A stretch of DNA of 46,988 nucleotides from CAYOBW01 sp964402115 (lineage in GTDB: Bacteria; Verrucomicrobiota; Kiritimatiellia; UBA8416; CAYOBW01). Position 1 is the first letter of the stretch. Every line of letters begins with the position of its first letter. The position numbers and the translations under genes were made by a program. The stretch covers positions 1 to 46,988 of the forward strand of contig CAYOBW010000020.1 of assembly GCA_964402115.1 (NCBI GenBank). Reading direction: 5' to 3'. The notes under the pieces were generated by a model, which was not told where the DNA came from, searched no databases, and worked only from the letters and a program-made list of their open reading frames with translations. Positions 1 through 7,194 of the stretch are shown in pieces.

Positions 1-2
1 AA

Positions 3-1130
3 AGCGCGCTGACCCAGCTGGGCGGCGCGGACGCCCGCCGCGCCCTGCAGACCGCGGCCCGCGGTCCGGATGCGGCGCGCGCCGCTGCCGCCCTGGCCGC
101 CCTCGGCCAGCGCCGCGAGCGGGGATACCTCGACGAAATGCTCGCGGCCGTGACCGATGGCCGCCCCGGCGTGGCCCGCCCGGCGCTGGTCATCCTGCGC
201 AACGAGGGCACGCCGGCGCAGCTCGCGGCGCTGCGTCCGCACCTGGCCTCGACCAACGCAACGGTGCGGGGGGCGGTGGCCGGCGCGCTCGTGGCGATCT
301 GCAAGCGCCAGCCGGATGCGGAGGCGTGCCTGGCACGGGTGGTGGACGGGCAGCCCGCGCTCGCGGCCGAGCCGCGCGGCGCGCTCCTCCGGGAGCTGCC
401 GACGCTGGGCGGCGCAACCGCGCTGCGCTACGTGCTGCGGACCCGCGACGAGGCGGCCGTGCGCGCCCTGCTCAACTGGCCCGACGAGGCGGCCGTCGCG
501 CCCCTGCTGGCCATCGCCCGCGACGCAGCCGCCGAGGCCGGCCTGCGCAACCTCGCGGCCATCGGCGGCGCGCAGCTGGCGAAGCGCGTCCTGCCCGTCA
601 GCCGCCAGGCCGCGGCCCTGGCCGACGCGCTGCCGCACGTGACGGACGCCGCGGCGCGCGCGGAGTTGCAGGCCTACGTGGAGGTGGTCGGCCGCCGCAA
701 CCTGGCGCTCAACCGGCCCGCCGTGGCAGCGCTGCCGTGCGAGGGCGGCCACCCGCCGGAGCATGCCGTGGACGGCAGGCTGGCCCTCGATTCGTACTGG
801 GGCTGCGCCACGTCGCCCGCCCCCCTCACCGTGGACCTCGGCGCCGTGGAGCGGCTGGAGCGCGTGCGGGTCGTGACCTACTGGGGCGAGGGCCGCTACT
901 ACCAGTACGACGTCGAGGTCTCGGCGGATGGCAAGGCGTGGACGCGTGTCGCGGACCAGCGCGCCAACACCACGCCCGCGACGGCGGAAGGCGTCACACA
1001 CCGCTTCGCGCCGGTGGAAGCCCGCCTGATCCGCGTCACCATGTACAAGAACAGCCTGAACCCCGGCCAGCACATCGTCGAACTCGAAGCCTTCGGCCCA
1101 CAAGCCGAAAAGCAGGAGGCCAAGCCATGA
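3..1130 (+). CDS. HEAT-repeat protein with C-terminal F5/8 type C (discoidin) domain, 5' partial
   Basis: The reading frame is open from the left edge, so the start lies outside the window. The first two thirds are Ala/Leu/Arg-rich helical repeats of HEAT type (for example around 'LRYVLRTRDEAAVRALL'). The last 130 or so residues form a discoidin domain: it begins near 'NLALNRPAV', has the 'AVDG' turn, then 'WTRVADQ', and ends with 'RLIRVTMYKN...VELEAFG', the usual closing strands. Such domains bind carbohydrate or surface polymers, and HEAT repeats give a protein-binding scaffold. The protein is probably extracytoplasmic, but any signal peptide is off the window. Its stop overlaps the start of the next gene (ATGA), so the two are translationally coupled. 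The fold assignment is firm; the biological role is unknown. Confidence 0.8.
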   Translation, partial: SALTQLGGADARRALQTAARGPDAARAAAALAALGQRRERGYLDEMLAAVTDGRPGVARPALVILRNEGTPAQLAALRPHLASTNATVRGAVAGALVAICKRQPDAEACLARVVDGQPALAAEPRGALLRELPTLGGATALRYVLRTRDEAAVRALLNWPDEAAVAPLLAIARDAAAEAGLRNLAAIGGAQLAKRVLPVSRQAAALADALPHVTDAAARAELQAYVEVVGRRNLALNRPAVAALPCEGGHPPEHAVDGRLALDSYWGCATSPAPLTVDLGAVERLERVRVVTYWGEGRYYQYDVEVSADGKAWTRVADQRANTTPATAEGVTHRFAPVEARLIRVTMYKNSLNPGQHIVELEAFGPQAEKQEAKP

Positions 1131-2434
1131 GCATAGCGACGTCACTTTCACCATCCCGCGCGTGCTCGCGCCGCACGTTCCTCAAGGCGGCCGGCGCCGC
1201 GGTCGCGGTTCCGACCCTCATCCCCGCGCGGGCGCTGGGGCTCGACGGCGCCGTGGCGCCGAGCAACCGCATCACGATGGGGCTGATCGGCTGCGGCGGG
1301 CGCATGGGCGGCGTGTGGGGCGCGTTTGCGGCCAACCCCGATGTGCAGGCCGTGGCGGTGAGCGACGTCTGGGCGCCGGCCCGCGAGCGCTATCGTCAGT
1401 CCCTCAAGCTGCGCCCGGAGGATGCCTATGTGGACTTCCGGGAGCTGCTCGCGCGGGCGGATGTGGACACCGTGGCCATTGCGTCGCCGGATCACTGGCA
1501 CATCCCGCACGCCGTGGCCGCGATCAAGGCCGGCAAGGACGTGTACTGCGAGAAGCCGCTCAGCAACACCATCGGCGAGGGGCGGGCGCTGGTCGAGACC
1601 GCGCGGCGGTACGGCGCGGTGTTCCAGCACGGCACGCAGCTGCACTCGCTGGGCACGGTGCGGCGCGCTTGCGAGCTGGTCCGCAACGGCCGCCTCGGCA
1701 AGCTGCGCGAGATCGTCATCGGCTCCCCGCCGGGACTGGTGACCGGCCGGCACGCGCCGCAGCCCGTGCCGGAGGGGCTGGCCTACGACCTGTGGCTCGG
1801 CCCCGCGCCCGACGCGCCGTTCTGCCGGGCCCGGGTCTTTGCCGAGGCCGGCCTTCCGGGTTGGTACTTCATCTCCGACTACAGCAAGTCGGGCTGGATC
1901 GCGGGCTACGGCGTGCACGACCTGGACATCGCGCAGTGGGGCATGGGCCTCGAGCGCAGCGGGCCGGTGACCATCGAAGGCCGGGGCGCATATCCGGCGG
2001 ACGGCCTGTTCGACACGATCCTGAACTACCGCATCGAGTTCACGTACGCCAACGGCGTGAAGATCGTGATGACCGATACGGGGCAGAACCGCCACGGCGT
2101 GAAGTTCGTGGGCGAGAAGGGGTGGGTGTTCACGCGCAGCGAGATCGAGGCGGAGCCGAAGTCGCTGCTGCGCGAAGAGATCGGGCCGGAGGAAATCCAC
2201 CTGTACAACAGCCCCGACCACGCGCGCAATTTCCTGGACTGCGTCCGCACGCGCGGCGAGACGATCACGCCGCCGGAGATCGCGCACCGCGCCACGAGCA
2301 CGGCGCTGCTCGGCGGCATCGCCTGCCAGCTCGGCCGCAAGCTGCGCTGGGACCCCGCGCGGGAGCGCTTCGCGGACGACGACGCAGCCAACGGCCTCCT
2401 GCGCTGCACGCAGCGCAGCCCGTGGCAGGTGTGA
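1127..2434 (+). CDS. Tat-exported Gfo/Idh/MocA family oxidoreductase
   Basis: A 435-residue NAD(P)-dependent sugar or inositol dehydrogenase-like protein. The start at 1127 is set by AGGAGG at 1114-1119 and the ATGA overlap with the upstream gene. Residues 14-19 carry the twin-arginine motif 'SRRTFLK' followed by a hydrophobic Ala-rich stretch, so the folded cofactor-bound enzyme is probably exported. The Rossmann motif 'GLIGCGGRMG' sits near residue 54, the family 'EKP' follows near residue 145 in 'VYCEKPLSN', and the catalytic-site 'GVHDLD' is at about 262-267. Tat-exported members are numerous in PVC bacteria and usually act on sugar derivatives at the periplasm; glycoside-hydrolase-109-like activity is one precedent. 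The substrate cannot be read from sequence. The upstream discoidin protein is a likely partner. Confidence 0.9.
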   Translation: MSIATSLSPSRACSRRTFLKAAGAAVAVPTLIPARALGLDGAVAPSNRITMGLIGCGGRMGGVWGAFAANPDVQAVAVSDVWAPARERYRQSLKLRPEDAYVDFRELLARADVDTVAIASPDHWHIPHAVAAIKAGKDVYCEKPLSNTIGEGRALVETARRYGAVFQHGTQLHSLGTVRRACELVRNGRLGKLREIVIGSPPGLVTGRHAPQPVPEGLAYDLWLGPAPDAPFCRARVFAEAGLPGWYFISDYSKSGWIAGYGVHDLDIAQWGMGLERSGPVTIEGRGAYPADGLFDTILNYRIEFTYANGVKIVMTDTGQNRHGVKFVGEKGWVFTRSEIEAEPKSLLREEIGPEEIHLYNSPDHARNFLDCVRTRGETITPPEIAHRATSTALLGGIACQLGRKLRWDPARERFADDDAANGLLRCTQRSPWQV

Positions 2435-2476
2435 GGAGGGGTAATGCCGCGGTGACCAGGGGACGTGCATGACGCA

Positions 2477-2566
2477 TAACGGCCGGGGACGGCCGTCTCC
2501 AGGGAGCGGGCAGGAGACGAGGCGTGGAGACGGCGGTCCCCGCCGTTATCGCCCCCCTGTGTCACT
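2477..2566. repeat. Hairpin-forming dispersed repeat, copy 1
   Basis: A 25-nt left arm (2477-2501) is nearly complementary to a 24-nt right arm (2525-2548), with a 23-nt loop. The arms start and end TAACGGC...GCCGTTA. A C-rich tail, GCCCCCC then GTGTCACT, follows. A second copy with the same arms, loop and tail lies at 12507-12596. This copy sits downstream of the oxidoreductase and abuts the first assembly gap, as expected if a repeat broke the assembly. It could act as a transcription terminator or be a REP/MITE-like element; no transposase is nearby. Confidence 0.75.
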
Positions 2567-2573
2567 GCGGCAT

Positions 2574-2673
2574 NNNNNNNNNNNNNNNNNNNNNNNNNNN
2601 NNNNNNNNNNNNNNNNNNNNNNNNNNNNNNNNNNNNNNNNNNNNNNNNNNNNNNNNNNNNNNNNNNNNNNNNN
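2574..2673. other. Assembly gap (100 N)
   Basis: Exactly 100 unknown bases, the usual placeholder for a scaffold gap of unknown size. Reading frames crossing it are artefacts, and adjacency of genes on either side is not proven. The left contig ends inside a dispersed hairpin repeat. Confidence 0.99.
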
Positions 2674-2676
2674 CAG

Positions 2677-2698
2677 CGCCAAGCTACTTGACTTGGCG
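2677..2698 (-). terminator. Possible terminator hairpin after the alpha/beta-hydrolase gene
   Basis: Two perfect 7-bp arms, CGCCAAG (2677-2683) and CTTGGCG (2692-2698), enclose an 8-nt loop, 11 bases beyond the hydrolase stop codon on the minus strand. There is no clear U-run, and the contig ends at 2674, so termination is only inferred from position and structure. Confidence 0.4.
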
Positions 2699-2709
2699 TC
2701 ACGCTACGT

Positions 2710-4908
2710 TCACTCCAGCACGCCGAGGGCGGCGTCGGGGCCGGCGATGGCAGCGGTGCCCAGCGGACGGTTGAGCAGCCACAGCGCGTCCATGCCGCCG
2801 TAACGGAGGATGCCGGGCAGCAGCATCGGGTGGTCGAGGCGATCCACGGAGCCGAAATCGAAACCCTGCGTGTCGACCGCGGCTTTGGCGACGCGCTCGT
2901 CCAGCACAAAGCGGGCGATCAGGCCGACGGGGCCGGCCTGTTGGCCGATCGCAACGAGGTGGATGCGCGGGGCTTTGCGATCACCCTCGGCGCAACGGAG
3001 GTACTCGACCAGCGACAGCACGTCGTGCACACGCTGCGCCGGCAGCGGCGGGTTGTAGCCGAAGGTATAACACACAGCCTTCTGGTAGGGCTCGTTGCCC
3101 TTTCCGCGCTGCACCAGCCGGACGGATTCGATGCCCTTGCCGCCGCCCGCGCCGACGCGCTCACCCTGTCCGAAGAGGTCGGCCGACGCCACGGCATAGC
3201 CCTTGGCCAGCACGGCCGCGACGCCGGGGATCGGCTTGCCGTCGGCCCCGAACAGCGACTCCTTGCCGCCGTCGGCCAGCCATACGACGAACTGCCGGTT
3301 CCAGCCCTGCCGCGGCTGGATGAACAGCGCCGGCACGCGTTCGCCGTGCGCTGCGACGTTCAGCGTACCGACACTCACAGCGTGCTCGCCAGCGTCACGC
3401 TGACTGGCAAGGGCCCAGGTGACAGGGCCGACCTCCGCGGGGGTGCGACCCACAATCGTGGCCAGACCTGCGGCGACCACGCGGCGGCGACTTCTCTGGC
3501 TCAGCGCATCCAGCGCAGCCCGGCTGGCCCGGGTCCACTGGTCCGTGAGCACGCGCTCGTGGGTGTCGCCGACCTGTTCCCCGGCCGGCTTCGGGTGCTG
3601 CGCGGTCCAGACCGAGGCCTCCGTCGCCGGATCGAGCGGCACGTAATCGCGCTCTGTGACCGGCTCGGTCAGCCCGAGCTTGAGGTGGCGGTTCATGAAG
3701 TCGTACATGTACTGGCGATTGACGGCGTTGTAGTTGTGCGGGAACTGCAGATGGAAGTGGGCCTCGTAGTTCCCGGGACGCTTCAGCAGCCTGTAGAGCG
3801 CCAACAAGTCCGGGTGGCCCTTGGTTCCCAGTTCCTTCGTCCAATCGTCGGCGGCGGTGAGCCCGAGCGGGCGCGGTGCGACGGCGCCGGCTATGTCAAT
3901 ATTACCCTGGCCGATGCGCAGATAGGCCGCATTCTCGCAGGTACAGCCCCCCTGCATGGCCGTCGAAACCATCACGGCGGGAAAGGCAGCGGCGATGCGA
4001 TCATCGATGGCCCCGAGAATCATGGATTGCGTGCCGCCGCCCGAAGCGCCGGTCACGCCGATGCGGCGGGCGTCCACGTCGTCGAGCGAGCAGATGAAGT
4101 CCAGTGCGCGGATCGAGTTCCACGTCTGCAGGCCGAACATCGTCTGCCCCTGCAGCTCAGCCCGGGGCGAGAAGAAGAGGTAGCCCGGCCTGCCCGGGTC
4201 GTCGGGACGCGGGCCCGCGCTGTGCGGCAGCTGCACGCTGTCGGCAAAGCCCTCCATGTCGTACACGAAAGCGACGCAGCCCATGCGGGCCAGCTGCACG
4301 CAGCGGGCCTGGATGATGTGGCGACCGCCAACCTCGAAGCGCTCGGCGCCGGCGGCGATCTCCTTGCGAACCAGCTCAAGGCCGTGGTCATGGAAGCGCC
4401 CCCCTCGCCAATGCCCGTAGGGGCTGAGCACGGCAGGACGCCGGCCCTTCGCCGGCAACTTGGGGCGATACAGCGACCCGGTGACGTAGTGCCCCGGGAA
4501 CGACTCGAGGATCACGCGCTCGACGGTGTAGTCGTCCCGTTCGACTTTGCCGTAGACGACCGCGTTCAGCGGCGAGCGGGGCGGCAGCGGATACAGGCCC
4601 GCGGCCACGAGGATGCGCGTGCGAATCTCCTCCCGCCGCGCCGGCCAGTCGCGGGCGGTGGCCACCGGCCGCATGGGGAACTCGCTGTCGTCCGTCGTGC
4701 GCAGCGGGCCGAGGCGCCGGTCGCCGCTGTCGGCAACGGCCCCCTGATTGTCGGCGGGCTTGGTGGCGGCCAGCGCCCCCACCCCGTTGCCCGTGACGGA
4801 GAGCGCGAGGCAGAGCGCCAGGGCGAACGATGGTGAGGCAAGGCTTCGGGCGGAAATCCGCCAGCCCGCGACGGTGGGGCGTTCGGGTTGGTGCAGTCGT
4901 ATGGCCAA
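2710..4908 (-). CDS. Secreted tandem alpha/beta-hydrolase, acetyl-xylan-esterase-like
   Basis: I place the start at TTG 4908 because GAGGAG lies 6 bases upstream and a hydrophobic signal segment follows ('FALALCLALSVTG'). An ATG at 4962 adds 18 residues without a ribosome site. The N-terminal half is an alpha/beta-hydrolase of the acetyl-xylan-esterase/dienelactone-hydrolase type: nucleophile elbow 'GVTGASGGG' near residue 285-292, a likely acid in 'TAADDW' and a likely histidine in 'FPHNYN'. The C-terminal half repeats the fold, but its elbow reads 'AIGQQAG', with Gln in place of Ser, so this half is probably not catalytic. The protein is much longer than a single-domain esterase. Deacetylation of plant or algal polysaccharide is a reasonable guess. 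The gene stands alone on the minus strand. Confidence 0.8.
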   Translation of the reverse strand: MAIRLHQPERPTVAGWRISARSLASPSFALALCLALSVTGNGVGALAATKPADNQGAVADSGDRRLGPLRTTDDSEFPMRPVATARDWPARREEIRTRILVAAGLYPLPPRSPLNAVVYGKVERDDYTVERVILESFPGHYVTGSLYRPKLPAKGRRPAVLSPYGHWRGGRFHDHGLELVRKEIAAGAERFEVGGRHIIQARCVQLARMGCVAFVYDMEGFADSVQLPHSAGPRPDDPGRPGYLFFSPRAELQGQTMFGLQTWNSIRALDFICSLDDVDARRIGVTGASGGGTQSMILGAIDDRIAAAFPAVMVSTAMQGGCTCENAAYLRIGQGNIDIAGAVAPRPLGLTAADDWTKELGTKGHPDLLALYRLLKRPGNYEAHFHLQFPHNYNAVNRQYMYDFMNRHLKLGLTEPVTERDYVPLDPATEASVWTAQHPKPAGEQVGDTHERVLTDQWTRASRAALDALSQRSRRRVVAAGLATIVGRTPAEVGPVTWALASQRDAGEHAVSVGTLNVAAHGERVPALFIQPRQGWNRQFVVWLADGGKESLFGADGKPIPGVAAVLAKGYAVASADLFGQGERVGAGGGKGIESVRLVQRGKGNEPYQKAVCYTFGYNPPLPAQRVHDVLSLVEYLRCAEGDRKAPRIHLVAIGQQAGPVGLIARFVLDERVAKAAVDTQGFDFGSVDRLDHPMLLPGILRYGGMDALWLLNRPLGTAAIAGPDAALGVLE

Positions 4909-5138
4909 GAAGGTCTCCTCGATGGTTCTGCTCCAAACGCGTCCACCATAGCACGGCGACACCGCACTGGCACGACATAACGCCGGGCGAAACGCCTCGA
5001 AAGTGACGCAGGGGGCTTACAAGGGAGGGGGGTAGGCGGCGGGTAGATGGAATCCTCGTAGCCCCCGACGTGAGGAGGGGGATGGCATCGCGAAGCGGCC
5101 GGTCCCGCGCTCCTGCCTCACGGCCGCGGAGCCCGCGG

Positions 5139-5186
5139 CCCTCCACGGCATGCCTGACGCCACGCGGCTCTCATGCCTCTGGAGGG
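5139..5186. repeat. Imperfect hairpin repeat
   Basis: CCCTCCACGGCATG at 5139-5152 is almost complementary to CATGCCTCTGGAGGG at 5172-5186, giving a stem with a small bulge and a 19-nt loop. No second copy was noticed in the window. The function is unknown. Confidence 0.5.
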
Positions 5187-5244
5187 GCGGCGGCCCCGAC
5201 GCCCCGTGGTATTCCGGCGGGATGTTCGCCTGTCCGTCGCCCCA

Positions 5245-5330
5245 TCGTCCTCGTCCTCGATTGCCGCCGTATCCGTCGGTGGACTCGAGGACGAAGGACG
5301 AGGACCGCTGCGCTGAGGACGAGTACGAGG
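5245..5330. repeat. TCGTCC-hexamer inverted repeat, copy A
   Basis: Two and a half TCGTCC units ending in TCGA (5245-5260) face a complementary stretch starting TCGAGGACGA (5285-5294) and continuing with GGACGAGGAC. The innermost 10 bp are perfect complements with a 24-nt loop. A third GAGGACGAG block follows near 5315. The layout is shared with copy B at 5655-5740. Confidence 0.7.
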
Positions 5331-5393
5331 GAGAGGGGATCCGCCGCCTCACGGCGGCAGCTACGCGTCAGGCGGGGGACGCGGGCGGCCACG

Positions 5394-5607
5394 GTGCCAG
5401 GTGAATTATGGCAGGTGCGCCGTCCCACGTAGGCTGGTCCTCCCGGGCCGGCTCACAAATCACCTGGCACTGGGCGGGCGGTTCTTATGAGAAAGCAAAC
5501 CCCGAACGGGGCGGGACGGGACGCAAATCACCTGGCACTGGGCGGGCAGGTCCGCGGAGAATCCCGAACGGGGCGGGACAAGTCACCGACACAAATCACC
5601 TGGCACT
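5394..5607. repeat. CAAATCACCTGGCACT repeat cluster with 68-bp period
   Basis: The 17-base unit ACAAATCACCTGGCACT occurs at 5455 and 5591, with a one-mismatch copy at 5523, so the starts are exactly 68 bases apart. The first two copies continue with GGGCGGGC. A second motif, CCCGAACGGGGCGGGAC, recurs at 5501 and 5563. An inverted copy, GTGCCAGGTGAATT, lies at 5394-5407 and could fold onto the first direct copy. This resembles a REP-like cluster more than a CRISPR array: the unit is short, its extension varies, and the intervening segments share motifs. Confidence 0.75.
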
Positions 5608-5654
5608 ATTCCGGGCTCTCGATCCGTTTGACTCGTGCTGCGTTCCCTTCGTTC

Positions 5655-5740
5655 TCGTCCTCGTCCTCGTCCTCGATTCTCCCGCCGTCGGCATTCGAGG
5701 ACGAGGACCGTTCGCTACGCTCACTGAGGACGAGGACGAT
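5655..5740. repeat. TCGTCC-hexamer inverted repeat, copy B
   Basis: Three TCGTCC units plus TCGA (5655-5676) are followed, after an 18-nt loop, by TCGAGGACGAGGAC (5695-5708), a perfect 14-bp complement of 5663-5676. Another GAGGACGAGGACGA block follows at about 5726. Its order of blocks matches copy A at 5245-5330, so the two are copies of one element about 410 bases apart. Confidence 0.75.
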
Positions 5741-5944
5741 ACAAATCCTTCCCCATTCCTTCCCATCGATCCGTCCCGCATGCCTCGCCAGCGGGTTCGT
5801 AGCCCCCGCTGTACTGGCTTTGCGGCGTGGGCGCACGGTTCCGTGGATGCCGGAAGCGGCGGGGTTGCGGTCGTACAGGGAGGGGCGGGGCACTTCGCGA
5901 GGCCGTCCGCCGCCGGACGGCGACAGCCGCCGATTCCGGCATTG

Positions 5945-5995
5945 ACATCCATGCCAATACGGATACCATCTCCGATAAAGCATGGATGTTATCGG
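5945..5995 (+). promoter_or_regulatory. Inverted repeats overlapping the start of the AAA_14 ATPase gene
   Basis: ACATCCATGC (5945-5954) and GCATGGATGT (5980-5989) are perfect 10-bp complements. CCGATAA (5972-5978) and TTATCGG (5989-5995) are perfect 7-bp complements with a 10-nt loop containing the ATG at 5982. The placement suggests an operator or a translational-control hairpin. This is inference from symmetry alone. Confidence 0.45.
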
Positions 5996-7151
5996 TATGT
6001 TACAGCGTGATTTCCTAAGACAAATGGTGCAGAGAGCGCTTGGAGAAGCGCCTGTGACCGCGTTGTTGGGAGCACGGCAGGTCGGAAAGACGACACTCGC
6101 CCGTCAGATTGCCAGCGCCTGGCCGGATGGCGCCCACATCTTCGATCTCGAGACCGAATCGGGGCGTGCCGCGCTGGCCACGCCTGAACTGGCTCTCTCC
6201 GGCCTGCGGGGACTGGTGGTGTTGGACGAGGTGCAGCGGATGCCGCACCTGTTCACCCTGTTGCGACCGCTCGCCGACCGCGATCCGCCGCCGGCACGGT
6301 TTCTGCTACTCGGCAGCGCTTCGCCCACCTTGGTCAAGGGCGTTTCGGAGTCCCTGGCAGGCCGGGTTCGGCTCGTCCCCGTGACAGGCTTCAGCCTGGA
6401 GGAGTCCGGGCCGACGGCCATGTCCGATTTGTGGTTGCGAGGCGGCTTCCCGCGGTCGTTTCTGGCAAAGACAGAGGCGGCCTCGTTACGGTGGCGGAAG
6501 GACTTCATCACGACGCAGGTGGAACGGGACATCCCGCAGCTCGGCATTCAAGTGCCGCCGGAAACGCTGCGCAGGTTCTGGAGCATGCTGGCGCACTATC
6601 ACGGCCAAATCTGGAACGCCGAGGAGTTGGCCCGTTCGATGGGGGTCAGCGGCAAGACCGTGCGGCACTACCTGGACATCCTGGCGGGAACGTATCTGGT
6701 GCGCATGCTGCCACCCTGGTTCGAGAACCTGGGCAAGCGGCAGGTGAAATCGCCCAGGGTGTACCTGCGCGACAGCGGCCTGTTGCATGCCTTTTTGAAC
6801 GTCGGCTCGATGGCGGCGCTCCAGGGTCATCCCAAGTACGGGGCCTCATGGGAGGGTTTCGCCCTGGAGCAGGTTCTGGAGCGGGCGGACACGTTCCAGG
6901 CCCTCTTCTGGTCGACAAGGCAAGGCGCGGAACTGGATCTCCTGCTGGAACGGGATGGGCAGCGCATCGGCGTCGAATTCAAATGCGCGGACGCGCCGAC
7001 GCTGACCAAGTCCATGCACATTGCCCTGGCAGACCTGCGGCTGGAACGGTTGCTGGTGGTCTATCCCGGCAGCGCTTCTTACCCGATCCATCCCAAGGCT
7101 GTCGTCCTGTCGCTGCCCGAAGCACTGCGCGAAGTAAACAAACCGGCGTAA
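5982..7151 (+). CDS. AAA_14/DUF4143 family ATPase
   Basis: A 389-residue P-loop ATPase. Walker A is 'GARQVGKTT' near residue 30 and Walker B is 'LVVLDEVQRMP' near residue 81. After the ATPase core comes a DUF4143 region: 'SGKTVRHYLDILAGTYLVR' resembles a winged-helix segment, then 'RVYLRDSGLLHAFL'. Near the end 'AELDLLLERDG...VGVEFK'-type residues (here 'ELDLLLE' then 'IGVEFKC') form a PD-(D/E)xK-like nuclease core. The family is widespread and horizontally mobile; its cellular role is poorly defined. ATG 5982 and ATG 5997 are both possible starts and neither has a good ribosome site; the second matches the usual 'MLQRDF' beginning. Palindromic DNA overlaps the start. A second member lies at 11344. 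Confidence 0.85.
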   Translation: MDVIGMLQRDFLRQMVQRALGEAPVTALLGARQVGKTTLARQIASAWPDGAHIFDLETESGRAALATPELALSGLRGLVVLDEVQRMPHLFTLLRPLADRDPPPARFLLLGSASPTLVKGVSESLAGRVRLVPVTGFSLEESGPTAMSDLWLRGGFPRSFLAKTEAASLRWRKDFITTQVERDIPQLGIQVPPETLRRFWSMLAHYHGQIWNAEELARSMGVSGKTVRHYLDILAGTYLVRMLPPWFENLGKRQVKSPRVYLRDSGLLHAFLNVGSMAALQGHPKYGASWEGFALEQVLERADTFQALFWSTRQGAELDLLLERDGQRIGVEFKCADAPTLTKSMHIALADLRLERLLVVYPGSASYPIHPKAVVLSLPEALREVNKPA

Positions 7152-7194
7152 AGGATACGGGGGCACGCAGCTATGCAACAGACGGAGGCGAAAC

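Larger units (their letters stand above)
4909..5981. other. Gene-poor, repeat-rich intergenic region
   Basis: I find no convincing coding sequence in this kilobase; the open frames are Arg/Pro-rich translations of repeats. It holds an imperfect hairpin (5139-5186), two copies of a TCGTCC-hexamer inverted repeat (5245-5330 and 5655-5740), three direct repeats at 68-bp spacing with a fourth inverted copy (5394-5607), and an inverted repeat reaching into the start of the next gene. It separates divergent genes, so promoters for both should be here, but none can be named with confidence. Confidence 0.7.

Noticed and set aside
326..1126. N-terminal extension of the Tat oxidoreductase to give a 702-residue protein
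   Set aside because: The extension overlaps the discoidin gene in another frame and is Arg-rich. The start at 1127 has a perfect ribosome site and a Tat signal.
5455..5607. Possible CRISPR array
   Set aside because: Only three short units, one imperfect, with spacers that themselves share a motif and no cas genes in the window.
5408..6010. A 200-codon frame over the repeat region
   Set aside because: It translates repeats into low-complexity sequence and has no family features.
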